Below are positions 43,359 to 56,071 of a stretch of 56,071 bases of DNA, piece after piece. Each line of letters begins with the position of its first letter. The first letter of the stretch is position 1. A model generated the notes under the pieces. The model had not been told where the DNA came from. It worked only from the letters and a program-made list of their open reading frames with translations, and made no database searches. The position numbers and the translations under genes were made by a program. Origin of the DNA: Heterostelium multicystogenum. Its lineage: Eukaryota > Evosea > Eumycetozoa > Acytosteliales > Acytosteliaceae. Location: NCBI GenBank assembly GCA_003667245.1, contig RCNN01000193.1, positions 1 through 56,071 of the forward strand, read 5' to 3'.

Positions 43359-46300
43359 TTATATGAATTCATTTGCAGCGTCTATTAAGGCTTGGTTAAT
43401 TGAATCTTCGTTTGCATTTAGTTCTTGATATTTTGTGGTTGCAATTGTCTGAGAAGCACCTTTTGTGTCGATGACGGTAGAGGCTGATGTTTCTATTGGC
43501 TTATTTTTGGATGGTTTTAGTAGATTTCAATTGCTCATACTCTTTCTCTACACTTTTAGCTTCGTTATCGAGAGAAGTCCATTCATCAATGATTCTAACT
43601 GCATTTTCTAACTTTGGAGTCTTGGTCATTGGGTTATTACACAAGTCAATGGTCTTTGCTTTGGCCTTTGATTCTGTGAGCACCAAGTCTCGCACCAGAG
43701 CCATTCTTGTGGCAAACTATGGATTCTAACAGAGTGCTGCAAATAGTTTGGTAAATCTTGATCGAGATTTGCAAGACTGTTTGGATCACGTGACAATTGG
43801 TCATAAGTCATACGGAGATTGTCACCAGCAATGATACGACGGAAACGTTGAAGATCAATTACATAGAGTGCAGAGATATGGTATGGTTTACCTCTAAGGT
43901 GATCACGCCAGAATCCCGATTTCCAGAATCTGAATCCCTCTGTGTCCTTGTTGGAGTCGCAGAATGGTGTATATCCTAGTGCAGCTCCTTGCAAATCCAT
44001 ATCCCAGAGTTCTTTGAGATCGGTTCTCACAACTTGATCAGCATCGACAAAGATAATCTTCTTAACATCGAGTGGGAACAATACATCGAGGAAAAGAATC
44101 TTATATGCCCAGATGATACGTTGCTTTTCAGTTTGAGCACGAAGCCAAGGTGGCCATTGGTAAGTAACCAACTCGTAATCGAATCCATACTTTTTGGCAA
44201 AGAATGGAATAAAGTCAACAAACTTTGGTGAAAGATAGTTTTTGAGGAACCAAAACTTGACTGGGTTATTTGTATTCTTTTTCACCGACAGCATCATAAT
44301 CTTGAGGAAACGCTCATAAAGATGACCGCTTGCAACTGAGAATACGTGGATTGTCTCATTGACAGAGCTAACTCGACCTGTAGAAGCCTTTTCCTTTTTG
44401 TTATTACCTTTCATCCAATTAAAGAAGTATGAGTCTTCTTCCTCTTCTTGTGGGGCAACTTGATCGTTGCTTTCTACTGGTGGCAATACTGGAGTAGTTT
44501 CTTGACCTTCTTTTCTCTTGAGTCCAAGGAAGGCATTGTTTCCACGGAATGAATCAATAAAAACCAACAAATGTGGAACGGTATGAGCATTCTTCAATGA
44601 TGATGCCTTACGATCGAGAACGTTTAGAGTATCAAATATATTGTTACCTCTACCAATGGTATCGAGAGTCCAGACACCTGGATTACCTTGGAGTTGGAAA
44701 TATCCATTACCCATGACAAGAGTATCAGTTGAAACCTTTGAGTTTTGTGAGCTTAGTTGGAGTTCAAGTCCACCGGGTGGTTGATAGTTAATCACGTCAA
44801 GTGCAGATCCTTGAACGAGGAGATGTTCAAGTGCATAGACAGCACGCATGACTTTCTCATTACCGAGATCCTTCAAACGAATATTGTCAAGATCATATTT
44901 TGCTACAATTGGTGAAACAATCCATTCTACTGGTGCGTCCATGGCGAGAGTCAATACACGTGAATCTGGGAGATTTACAAGAGTTCCACCTGGTTCAGAT
45001 ACGACTTTGCCAGCTGCATCAAATACATTGTCGAGTTGGATAACATAGGTATAGTAGTTTTTGATTGGCATTTCAGAGAGTGCAAACTGAACATTGAGAT
45101 AAACATCACATGGGATACCATAGTGTTGTGAGAACTCAGCGATAATTGGAATGATTTTTTTGGGCTTGTTTGCTGAGTGGATTGACGATCATTTTGAATC
45201 TGAGAAGTCCAGAAACAATATTGGATTTAGATTCATAAGTGAACGATGGGACCATGTCAGTTGGTGGAGTCTTCTTTGTAGTTGTGGTGTCTTCCAATCG
45301 CTTTCCAAGTGAAGACATCAATCTCATAAGGAGGGTGGAATAATCGTTGTTGGTGAAGCTGACACTGGTGTCAGAGAATGAATTCTCCTTGAGAATATCA
45401 TTGAGAATATCCTTAGCCTTACCCATTTCATAGTTTTCCAAAAAGTCGAATTCATTGAACACATCGTTTTCTTCTACAGTCAGCAATCTTCCATTGATCA
45501 AAATATTGGTTTGTGTGTTGACTAATGGTAATCCAAGATAATCTCTAACAAATTGGATTTGGTCTTGATGTTTTTTGGTTGAGTAGTGGATTGTTTGAAA
45601 AGCTTTACAATAGCTAAAGCCTGGTCGATGGTCAAAGAAGCTCCATTGTCCTCAAGCAATTTGTATTGCTTGTTTAATAAATCAATTGCACCTTGGATGG
45701 TGAGTTGTGGATGTGAGAGAACCTTTGATACAGAACCTTCTCCAGTCGATATTAATGCATATCTTACTTGAGTATTTGATTGGCCTCTGGGCTGAAACGA
45801 TCGAGTGCATTCAAAGCCAATTTAATAGATCCAGATGATTTTTCAAAGTTTCCAATGACTAGGGCCGAAAGAAGTTTAATATTGGCTCCATTTTCATACC
45901 AATGGAAATCGTTTGATAACTTTGTTGGCCAACTCTTGGACTTTGGCATCTGGTTTGTAGCTGAGCGAGATGTATTTGAGAGGAGAAGCCTCGCTTGGGA
46001 CAATCAATGGATTGAAACTCTTCATCAAACCTGAGGTATCTCTGTAGTGCTTCATCATTGTTTGATAGATATCGGATGTGCTGTCGTCTATAATACGATC
46101 ATCATAAAGCTTCTTGATTTGAGACATTTCATCCTGAACTATAGCCATCACAGTCTCGATTGGGTTTGACTTTTTCAAATCAACTATCATACCGTTGATG
46201 AACATCTGTGGAAACTAACAATTTCCTTTGATGCAATATATTGATTTGCAGCTAAAAGAGTAGAATCCATTTGTGGATTTTCGATGGCAGAATATAAGCC

Positions 46301-48304
46301 CACCAGGAATACGATTGTGCATTTGACTGGTGACAGTTTGGAAAGCAGCTTGCATTAATTGTTGAGATATGTAATCCATATCATATTGTTGACGATAGTA
46401 GTTCAATGCATTCATGAAATAGAATGCAGCACGCTGTCCCATGTGTTTCCAGAATGAATGGAAAACCTTAACGATGCTCTCATTGGGGACTTGACCGGGG
46501 TGGAGCTTTCCGCCAGATTGTACCAAACGATCAGTAGCAAACAAGATACCGAATCTAACTGTACATTGTTGTTTATCATCATATTGATCTGACTGATGGT
46601 TTGGAATGCATCTTCACTGTCCAAATCGATAATAAAGATACCTGTGAAAATATTCTTTGCCATATATATTGAGTTTTGATCAATTCCATTTGCAATCTAA
46701 AGATGAATGAAAAAGAAGTGGTTAGATCCTAATACATCGTTCCCCAAATATTGATCAAATATTTACAGCATTGAATGATTTATCCCAACGTTGGTAGGTG
46801 TAATCCTTCTCAAGGTTGTTTACATAGAAAACAGTTGATTCATCTGGAACGATATCGAATCTGACTGCATTCATCTTAGACATGGTAGTGGAGGCTCTAG
46901 TGATTGCACTTGGTGTCAATCCAAGCTTTGTAATCTCAAGCTTGGATTTGAGCTCCTTGTATATAAGCTCATTTAATCCAATTGGATTCAAAGAAAATTC
47001 TTCTTCCAAGTCAATGTAGAGGTCGTTGAGGTAGAGGTGATTGGTTCCTGGACTGACGAACTTGTGATTTTGTTCGACGTGTTGCTTGAGTGTATCGTTA
47101 AGAGAAATACGTGAGAGTGATCGAGCGAGTGATGGGAATGTCGAGGTGATAAACTTCATTGATCTCATTGGGTCGGAAGAACTGATGATCTTTTGAGCTG
47201 ATTGGAGTCCGATGTCTTTGACCTCCCAGACCTTCAGATCGGTTGTTTGCTGATGTGCCAAAAGGAACTTTCTGAAAGTCTTAAACTTGCTCAAAAAGCT
47301 GTGGGTGACGCTCCTGTAATACTTTGAAGTTGAATCCAGCAACATCTTCGTGCATGTCACCAGCTCCACCCTCCTGTTGCTTCTCGTCCTGTGCAATTAC
47401 ACTGTCGTCCATAACCTTGTATTCAAGATTTCTTGATGCTCAAACCATATCCATAACCTTGGAGCTTGGCTGGCTGCTCACTTGACTCCACTGTAAAACG
47501 GAGAACATAGACAATCTTGGGCTCATCCTCGGTTGCCAATTTAACAAGATGTCTATGGACTGCGAGGAAATCCTTTGAGTGGATATTTCCGTAGTAAATA
47601 ACAACTGGCAGTCCGTTGTCAAGCAACAACTGTGAGTCGAACTTGACATTCTTTCCAAAGACGGCTTCTGATTCGTAGACATTTTGAGGCAGGATGTCAC
47701 CAGCCTTGCTTGGTGATGATGCCTTTTGCTTAAGAGCTTTGTCGATTGAATCAACAGTTACCTTTTGGATGGTAACAGTGCCAATTTGGGCTAGAGAATC
47801 TCCGCTCGCCTCAGTGTTTGATGAATTCAAAGCGGCATGATAGAGTTGACGCAAGATTTCAACCTTTGGAGAAAAGGTACGCATGGTTAGATCGGCACGC
47901 AAAGATCCGGCAAAGAACTGAAAGTCATCAGCCAACACTGCACTAGCAGCATCAATGATAATATCATACTTCTCCTTCTCAGACAATTTCGAATAGGAAG
48001 TTGCCTGAGTTGCGCTCGACAATTGTTCTATATATTTATTGAAAACTGTATCATCCAGCCTATTCTTAAAGTACATTCTATCAAATTTATGAATCGGCTG
48101 TTAGTAAACAACTGAACTGGGTGGATAAGTCAGTAGTACATACAAAGATTCAAGATACAAAGGAGTGTTTTCCCAATTCGATACTAAAGATACATGAACT
48201 GCTTTCGACGAGTCACTATCTTGTGCATATGCTGAGTAGCAGCATAGTAATAGTACTAAAGAAAACAATATCAACGATGTCGTCTTTGTTGTTGATATCA
48301 TCAT
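43359..48304 (-). CDS. UDP-glucose:glycoprotein glucosyltransferase (UGGT)
   Basis: This ER-lumen folding sensor adds glucose to N-glycans of misfolded glycoproteins, sending them back to the calnexin cycle. It starts [20 protein letters not shown] (signal peptide) at 48304, and an intron near 48070-48135 follows. The long N-terminal thioredoxin-like sensor region covers 48076-45100. The catalytic GT24 domain near the C-terminus is unmistakable: [35 protein letters not shown] (DxD metal site), [26 protein letters not shown] and [29 protein letters not shown] follows after a frame change at about 43690. The tail ends [10 protein letters not shown] at 43359-43361, with no obvious KDEL-like signal. 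At least eight single-base frame changes break it; for example, an extra base in the A run near 43505. I interpret these as sequence errors in one intact gene of about 1,500 codons. Confidence 0.93.
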
Positions 48305-48624
48305 CTTCTACTTGTCTATAATTATATTTATTTGCTTCAAAAATGTTGAACTGACTTTTGAGTAGTTCACTTTAAAAAAACCAAACAACCCCCCCACACA
48401 CAACAAATGACACATCACTTTATATTTTTCAAATTGATTGAAAATCGGAACATCCATATGGGAACTCAAAGTCCACTGTATACATCCTGGAAAAAATACT
48501 AATAATAATAAAGAAAGGAAAGATATATATACTATTATTTACTAATATTTTATTATTATTATATTATTGATTTATTTAAATTTATATATATTTTGGATTT
48601 GTTATTTTTTTTAAAGTTTCAATA
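48305..48624. other. Intergenic region between UGGT and NUP210
   Basis: About 320 bp holding the NUP210 3' UTR and the UGGT promoter. It has a C-rich CCCCCCACACACAACA stretch at 48390-48406, unusual for this AT-rich DNA, and ATT/TAT runs near 48530-48570. Confidence 0.5.
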
Positions 48625-51600
48625 TTAATATCTACCATATTTAGATTGTGAAAGATAGATTGAATCGGATCCACCACGTGGTGATTGGAAATTGTTGGGT
48701 GGAGGTGGTGATCTGAATGGTGAAACTGGCATTGGTCTGGATGGTGTGGGCATGACATAGGTAGGTGGTTTGTGATTGTATTTAAATGAGAAAAAGAAAG
48801 TGACGAGTGCGATTACAATTGCCAAACCAAGTCCAGACATAGTCAAGTAAGGCAATGATGTTTGTTGATATGGGTAGATAACATGCTCTTTGTAGGAGAC
48901 GAGAATTGGATGCTTGGTTTTTGCTCTCTGAGCTTCTGATATATACTGGAATATCTTGGAATGAGTTGGCATTCTTTGCTGGCGCGATGATGTAATTGTA
49001 CATGAGACCGGCTCCCGATGTAGATTGGGTTGCTGGAAGTGGAGTGACTGTGACCAATGAGCTGTCGGATGATTCGACAAGCAATGGATGGTGTGATTCG
49101 ATATTGAGATTGTAAGTATTGTCCCTTGAGGTGAGCTGGACATCCTTACGACCAAGAATGTTAAACGATGTTTCAAAAGGGAAGATCAAATGATTTCTCT
49201 GTGGAATAGGTCATGGAACGATCTGATACTTTAACGATAAGTGTAATTCTATCGACGACGGATGATGGAATGCTTCTTGGAGTGACAACACATGCAAACT
49301 GTGAAGAGTCGGTGGCTGACAATTCACACTTGGCTGTGGCAATGTTGGTGTCTTTGATGAAGCATGCACATTCGATATTGTTTTGAACGGAACGGTGTGT
49401 GGACAACTCTTGGGATGTCTGTGTTCTAAATCTCAATGGATAGGTATATTTATCGTTGGTTGATGCAATCACCTGGTTGCCAACTTCGAGATCGATGGAG
49501 GCTATCTTGGCTACTTGAATAATAGCTTGAGATGTTGGATTCTTCAAGTAGTTAATGGTTGTACGACCTGGTGCCAATGCGGTTGCTTGACCTGTAGCTG
49601 GCTCAACAATTAGGGTGGTGCTGTTTCCAGTTCCCCATACACGCTCACCACTCATTGGCAATGCATATCCACGTTGAGTAAGTTGGTTGGTATCAAGCTT
49701 GAATTGGATCTTTGCTCCAACGTGTACAATTAAATTGTCTGGATCAATGAATCTTCCAACGAAAATCTTAACATAGTCATCAATATGATCCATTCCCTTC
49801 AAGTAAACACGGAGAGTGACAATACCTGCACGCATGGCTTTGGCTACAAGTGTGAATGGTGGTTGACTGTTGGTTGGGTTTGGATTTTGTTCAATGTGCA
49901 CAGCAATGATACCAGAGTTACTAAACTCGGTTTCGAATGCAACACCAGCATAGCTAGTAAACAGCTCACCAATGTCATCACGCAAAAAGAGTCCAAAGGT
50001 GATGGATCCTCCCATTGGGACAACAGTGATGGGGTTAAGTGGGATAACTTCGAGATGTGAGAATGGCTTGGTGTTAACCTTTACAAGTGAGGATGTATCA
50101 CCACGTCCACCACGGGTGGCAGAGAGATAACATGTTCCAATACGATCTTGAGTGATGATCTTCATGTCCTTGACAGTGATACCATCACAGTTGATGTGGG
50201 TAAGACAATCGAGTCTGGACACATCAATTCCTTCCTTGTTTGTGACTGAAGAAGAAGATATACTGTATTCAATGGGAGCAAAAGACTGTAGGTTGGAATA
50301 CCAACAGAGTCTACAACGGTAAATTTGAAAGGTGGAGTCTTGAAGAGGAGACGAGAGCGATCATTATCGCTGTAGGCATAAGCTGTGATGGTGTACTACC
50401 TGCAGCATTGGCAAGGACACGAACACCAAAGGAACCTTCGGTTTCGATGGTAGTATTGGCTGATTGGTAGACTGGAAGAAGAGAGACAATGTATCCATCA
50501 TCAAGACATTCCCAGGTGAAGTAGAGATCGACTGTACCATAAGTGAAAGGAGTTTCTCCATTGGCACCAATAACACGGATCTTAGCTTCATCTCCAACTA
50601 AAAGACGATCGATTGTACTGTGGAGACGGATTCCAGTCATATTCTTAACGTAGACGGTCAAGCTGTCTTGTCCAATCTTCTGAGATTTTCCTGTCTTGGT
50701 GTCAATAATGTTGGCAAAAGCTGTGATAACTGTTTCTCCAATTCCACGTGCAATAATCTCACCAGACTTGTCTATGGTGGCAACAGATGGAGTTTCGGCC
50801 TTGAATGAGACATCTTGACGAGAAGCGGCACCTCCACTCCACTGGAGTTGGAAGTGACCTCCTGGAACTAAATGGAGGGTCTGTGGTGATACCTTGAATG
50901 GTGGGAAAACTTGGATTTGAGTGGCTGGGGATTGAGCGACAACACCAGTACGTGGATTAGTGTTGACAAGTGAGAGTGTAGCGATACCAGCATCCAAACC
51001 ACGGAGTGTGAAGGTTCTTGGATCATCTTGTGATTGTTTGATACCCAAAACATTTGGATTATCAATATGAGGGCCAAGTCGATATAGTTGTATTGTGATG
51101 GATCGAAAGGATTTCCGTTGGAGTCAAATGCATTGACTTGGAGTGGAATGGATCCACCAACTTGAATCAATTCTGGGCTGGTGATTTCGAGATGTCCAAT
51201 TTCAGAGATGAAGACAATAGCTGGCTCAGATGTTCCACCCAAGCAGAGATCATTTACATCAACCTTCAAGTAACCAGGACCGGTTGGTTTGACTTGAACA
51301 ATACTCTTGTCTGAGTCAAGTCTTGCAATCTTAGAGTTGTTGGAAGTGAATGTAAAACTTCCACTTCCACCAATGGCTTCGAGGGAGAGTACATTTCTTT
51401 TCATTCAAAAAGAGTGTGGAATGAGATGGAACCAATTTAACATTTGAGATTAAATCGAGATCAACCGAGCTGTGTAGTTGTTTGGAGTCGAGAGTTGGGA
51501 TATTTTTGTTTACACCAGCACGAATAAGTATTTCTGGGTTGTAACCTGAAACTGATGCTTCTAAACGGGTACGACCTTCACGCTTAAATAGTCCAAGTGT

Positions 51601-54369
51601 GGCGAGTGATCCTATAACGGAAGGTGTCCATTTGGCAAGTTGTTCATCCTTTGAAATCCAGTCAAACTTCAAAGTAGAGTAGTTGGTGAAACGACGACCA
51701 GCTTCATCAAAGACGGCAGCAATAAATGGAAGATCACGGTTGTTACGAACTTTGTAGAGAGGTACTTCACTTGGTTGGCTAGTTGGTTTACGTTCATTGA
51801 GTGCCACAATTGAATTGGAGCATGCAGCACCGCTTGGGAGGTCTGATTTTCCGGTGTCTTCATTTAAGCTCAATTGAATCGAAGCTGGAGGTACACATCT
51901 GAATTTGAAAGCAGCAGATGGCTCTGCTGGAACAGGATTGGCAGAGTTGGCACGGTTTCCAACCTTCAAAGTAATTGTCTGCTCTGTATGTTGAAGACAT
52001 GTAATACTGAAGCTGTGTGGGGACAACATGGTAATAGATACATCATCGGGACGATCAGCAAGGACTTTACGTTGGAATAGCTTTGGATCGTTGTACCATG
52101 GCTCTGGACCACCTTGGTGGTGAACTACGACATTGGATCCAAGAGTGACAAGAGCCTCAGGTGGATCAAGAACTAGGGGACGATATGCAAAGACACGGGT
52201 ATGTGCTTTCATACCATGATGGTCGATGTGAACAAGTGAAAGACCTTCTTTCATAGCCTTAACCTGCTTGGATGAGCAGTGCTCTGGAGTACGTGGTGTC
52301 CATACGTGTCCTTCAAGTCCACGAGGTTGGATCTCTGGAGCAGCAGATGGTTCTTGCAGGGCGAAGACAGTTCCATCCTCGACAGACCATTGGAGATCTG
52401 GAATATTGCATGCATCAAAGTGGAGTCCAGTTGCCAAACTGTCACTCTTTAGAACAGCTGCCAAAGTGATTGCCTTTCCAACTTCGACTTCGACTCTAGA
52501 TGGGGCAAATGCAATTGCAGTTGGTGGGATGATCAAGGCTTTTGCCTTCTCACGATTGTGTGGATTCTTCTTGTCTACAACAGCGACTTCACATTGAACC
52601 TGAGTGAGCACCAGTTCTAACAACACCATTTGAATCGACATCAGCGATAGTGAGTTGTTGGTATACCAGAGATACTCACCGGATCCACCACGTGCACGCA
52701 GTGGAACAGAGGTAGATGGTTGTCCTGGGATGTATGGGAAGTATAAAATAGGTGGGAGTAATGTAATCTGTGGGCTAATAGTCAATTCTTGTTCAACGGA
52801 GATGGGGTGAAGGAGAGGAACGAGCTTTCCATGCTTTGGGTCGTAGATCTTTGAGAGAGTGATGCACGAACTTGGGTAACACCCTCTTTGATTGCACGGA
52901 CATTGAATGTATCTGATCCTGTTCTGGCACCTGGGTAGGTGATTGGTTCGAAATAGGTCTTGGAGATAACAACATCGTAGCTGATATCAGAGTTGTAAAT
53001 CTTGTGACCAGCAGTGTCGTAGAGCTCTACGATAATGTGTAGTTCTTTGTCTCGATCAAATTCCAATTGCTTACAGGACCTGGTCCCAAGTTGATTGGTT
53101 CAATTTTCAATGCCAAATATGATGGACTGACAACATGAACGATAGTGTGTGCGCGATTTCTCTGTCATATTCTTATGTTGTACGATAATCTCTGTCTTTC
53201 CAATTTCAGTAGCCATGAATAAACCATTCTGTTCGATAATACCAACTTTCTTGTTAGTTGAGTCCCATACATATTGTGGATTTTGGCATTGTGATTGCTA
53301 GAAATTCGAGAATAGACAGTTGTTAATATTATCGTATCGCAGGAGTTGAGTACAAGATGATGATAGCTTACTTTCCAATTGATTACGTTTTCTCTGTTTG
53401 AAGGAGATATTGGATTTGAGTTCCTTGAATCACATAGAGGAGCTGTGATGGGAAGAGTTGGAGAGGTTCGAGCACTGAGATTGTAACTGTCGATGGATCG
53501 ATGCTGGAATATGATGATTCAGTGAGTCTTGCTGTAACTTGTGCACGTCCAGTGTCAATACCCTGTACCAAAACAAGAGATGACTGTAGTCCTCACGCTC
53601 CATGCGAGGAGAACGGGGTCGGTGTCCATGGAAGAGTCCTTGAAAGGAACGATCTGGATGGTGTTGGCGGCGGATACCGACCACTCAAAACTCAACACCC
53701 ATGACAGTGGAGAAACGATTACCTTTCAGCGTCGAATTGCCAATACCTCCAAGATTTCGCTGGCGTCCTTGAACATGGTACGTGTGGTGGTTTCGATACT
53801 GATGGAGGCGATCTTGTCGACGAACACCTCGCAACGCAGACGACGTCCAGAGGCACGATCCTCAGCGAAAAATCAAAGTGGAGTCACGCGATTCCAAATC
53901 CACTTCTCACTGAGACACGCACGCTTGTCCGAGCACTTCTTGCTCTCGGGCTCGCCCCAAGGCGTGCCAATCAAAGCGGTGCTCGAGGGTGGAGCCAGTC
54001 CTCGCAATTTGTGCTTGATTCATACAATGGTTCCAATTCAATTAATTCTTGATTATTTGTTGACCTATATTGAATTGATTGATTGATTGAATTGGTTGAT
54101 ATTGATTGATTGATTATCATTGTTATAGATATAATATTATATTCCATTCGAAAACAACCATTGATTGCACCTAATTTATAGAATAAACGTGATCTTGATG
54201 CTGTATAGGGTAGCAACAAACTGACTTCTTTGATACTGACTTCAGTATCTTGATTCTTTGCTGACTCAACGACAGTGTTTGTCAAACCAATAATAAATAA
54301 TAGTGTTGCAACGAATAGATAAAAGCTAATAGAATGTGGTTTTTCCCCACAACTATATTTAGATTTCAT
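48625..54369 (-). CDS. nup210: Nuclear pore membrane glycoprotein 210 (NUP210/gp210)
   Basis: A large single-pass nuclear-envelope glycoprotein whose lumenal Ig-like domains ring the nuclear pore. Exon 1 starts MKSKYSCGEKPHSISFYLFV (signal peptide) and LLLPYTASRSRLFYKLGAINGC, the gp210 N-terminal motif. The following text, FFAEDRASGRRLRCEVFVDKI near 53800, matches the family. Many Ig/BIG2-like repeats follow, for example TIDKSGEIIARGIGETVITAF and VEPATGQATALAPGRTTINYL, then the C-terminal APAKNANSFQDIPVYI. A single transmembrane helix, LTMSGLGLAIVIALVTFFF, leads to a short Pro/Ser-rich cytosolic tail ending SKYGRY at 48625-48627. Introns are visible at 53290-53370 and near 54010-54140. About ten single-base frame changes interrupt it, some compensating within 60 bp (52610-52660). 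The N-terminal part (53550-54000) is GC-rich compared with the rest. Confidence 0.92.
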
Positions 54370-55057
54370 TATAATATAATATTGTTATCGTCGTTGTTGT
54401 TGGTTATCTGAATTAAAACATCTATTATCCAATTATATCAATCGATACCTATAAATATAATACTATACTAATCTAATAATCTTGTCAACAATTGTTGTTG
54501 TTGTTGTGTTAATGTATGTATATATAAGTATATAAATATATAAGTAACTAAGTATTAACCAAATTAATATTAATTCTTAATTACTATTGTTATTATTAAT
54601 AATCGATAAGGTGGATGAATGATGACGAAGATGTATGTAGATTAATATAAATATATAAATATATTTATTTAAAGATGACTTTATTTGATATTCAAGTTTT
54701 TTACGAAACCCAGTAACCCAGCAGCAGTTCATTGAATGAATGATAAGCAAGTTCAACCCAAACCGTAGTTCAAAAAAATTGATCAAAATTCAAATTTAGT
54801 GTGTGATAAACTTTTTATCCGTTTAAAAATTGCGGAGGGAACAATGATTAATAAGTTGATTTTCCACAAGACTAAAACTTACTGATTCACATTTCATTCA
54901 ATTATACTGTTAGTTTGGTGACCTTGGTCTATGAAATACTTATTAATCATTATTAATTAATCATATTTTAATTATTATTTTATTTTATTATTAAATCTTT
55001 TATATTTATATTTATAATATATCACATTATAATCAAATTAAATACAAAAAGGAAAGA
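54370..55057. other. Divergent intergenic region
   Basis: About 690 bp between the NUP210 start (-) and the last gene (+), AT-rich, with ATATATAA-type repeats at 54515-54550 and TTTATTA repeats at 54955-55020. It carries both promoters. No gene seen. Confidence 0.5.
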
Positions 55058-56071
55058 ATGATGATTGATAATAATACAGATGAAGAAAAGTGGGATGGAT
55101 TGGATCATCTTATGAATAGTAATCCATATCATGCTGCATCTTCCAAAGCCAATTGCTTGGTGCTCCAAAAGCTAGTATTTTCGATTTAAATAGTGTACGT
55201 GATTCGTTACTGTTCGATGCTAAAGAAAAAGAGAGATTCTCCTTCTGTCTATCTCCACCCAAAGGTATGATAATATTATGGATCCATTTCCAACTAAAGT
55301 AATCAAAACAACTAATTGAATGATTGAAATTGCAATCGAATTAAATTGTAAATGAATTTGAATGGAAAATTGAAAATAGATCCTCATGGTTATAAAGCAA
55401 CAGGCCAACAGAGTAAGATAAATAGCAAACCAATAGGTCAACACCCAATTTCAGCATTCACAGCAAGGAAAATCTTTCAAAGAATACATTGAATCAACAG
55501 AGAATTATATAATACTTCGACCAAACAACCACTGTACAATCATCATCATCTTCATCATCAAATACTCAACTACAACAATCGAAACCAATCAATATTTAGC
55601 ACAAAACCACTTCCAATATCCAAAGTAACAGGTGCGTCGCTTTCAAAGATCGGGCATCACCATCTAAAACCAATTTGAGTCAACAACCACCATCTCCAAG
55701 AATCCAGCCCATCATTGTCCACTACTGCCATGTCAAAGAAGGAACATTTGCAAGCGGTGACTGATGTGCAACTGGAACCACTCTATCTCACCAACAACGC
55801 TGCCCTACAACAGTCAGAACAACATTGTTTCGTCCGACCGCGCTATCCAGTCGTCCAGCAACACCAACAGGACTATCTTCAACGCAATCATCAACTCAAC
55901 CAGCAAGCAAAACCCCGCTATTCGTCCAATGTCCTCAAGACCAGGCACACCAACTCAAATGCTGCCAAACACACAATCACCACCATTGACCAAGCGTCCA
56001 GCCACACCAACTAAGAGCCGAGCCTATCACTGTGGTTCCACTCGTACCCAAGACAGTGATAAAGGACAGCG
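55058..56071 (+). CDS. Ser/Pro/Thr-rich protein, weakly GTSE1-like (partial)
   Basis: The gene runs off the right edge. It starts MMIDNNTDEEKWDGLDHLMN. After a frame change near 55142 it reads ASIFDLNSVRDSLLFDAKEK and RFSFCLSPPK to an intron at about 55265-55380. Exon 2 contains QQGKSFKEYIESTENYI, and then a long Ser/Thr/Pro/Gln-rich basic region. In its best frame this includes LFRPTALSSRPATPTGLSS and, after another frame change at 55913, MSSRPGTPTQMLPNTQSPP. The FDxxEKxxFSFxLSPP motif with a basic SxxPTP tail loosely recalls GTSE1 microtubule-associated proteins, but I hold this only as a suggestion. Three or more frame breaks make the frame uncertain after 55500. Confidence 0.5.

Noticed and set aside
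53541..54086. 181-codon plus-strand frame in the NUP210 region
   Set aside because: The opposite strand reads as gp210 sequence (FFAEDRASGRRLRCEVF), so this is a shadow opened by high GC and frame errors.
1..56071. CRISPR array, integrated virus or intact transposon
   Set aside because: No regularly spaced repeats, no reverse transcriptase, integrase, transposase or capsid-like frames, and no long terminal repeats were seen on either strand.

Overview
The window looks like nuclear DNA from a dictyostelid social amoeba. The genes are intron-rich, with short AT-rich GT-AG introns. Intergenic DNA is very AT-rich and full of trinucleotide runs, and proteins carry poly-Asn, poly-Ser, poly-Gln and poly-Thr tracts. 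Two genes encode ComC-type surface glycoproteins (LRR or beta-sandwich domains, TIG, EGF, a juxtamembrane domain and a C-terminal membrane helix), an architecture I associate with Dictyostelia. The rest is mostly conserved single-copy housekeeping genes. I see no transposon, virus, CRISPR array or operon.

Layout. 0-11.6 kb: a GUCD1-like protein (-), a ComC-like LRR/EGF receptor (+), an RBBP6-type E3 ligase with a DWNN domain (+) and a secreted histidine acid phosphatase (+). 11.8-19.8 kb: a tRNA-Glu, a gene-poor stretch with several hairpins, a small Cys-rich secreted protein (+), a second ComC-like gene (-) that collides with it stop to stop, a small secreted protein (+) and a tRNA-Thr with an 11-nt intron (-). 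19.9-28.9 kb: a METTL21-like methyltransferase, GCP3/Spc98, a PRA1-family protein and VMP1 (all +), then a zinc-finger protein (-). 29-36 kb: a long AT-rich, gene-poor stretch and a talin-head-like coiled-coil protein (+). 36.8-43 kb: a B-box protein (+), RPAP3 (+) and a POT peptide transporter (-). 43.3-54.4 kb: two long minus-strand genes, UGGT and NUP210/gp210. At the right edge is a partial Ser/Pro-rich gene, weakly GTSE1-like (+).

The genes do not form one pathway, but a secretory and nuclear-envelope theme recurs: UGGT (ER glycoprotein quality control), VMP1 (ER/autophagy), PRA1 (Rab membrane traffic), gp210 (nuclear pore), secreted phosphatase and surface receptors. GCP3 nucleates microtubules, and RPAP3 belongs to the R2TP/HSP90 assembly system.

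Two cautions and one lead. First, most conserved genes are broken by single-base frame changes, predominantly one extra base in a homopolymer. Removing that base restores the family alignment, so I read these as sequencing or assembly errors, not pseudogenes; CDS coordinates therefore span the whole gene including introns and frame breaks. Second, splice sites were placed by eye. The most unusual signal is a palindrome, CCGCATGCGG, about 22 nt downstream of both tRNA genes and nowhere else that I could find.
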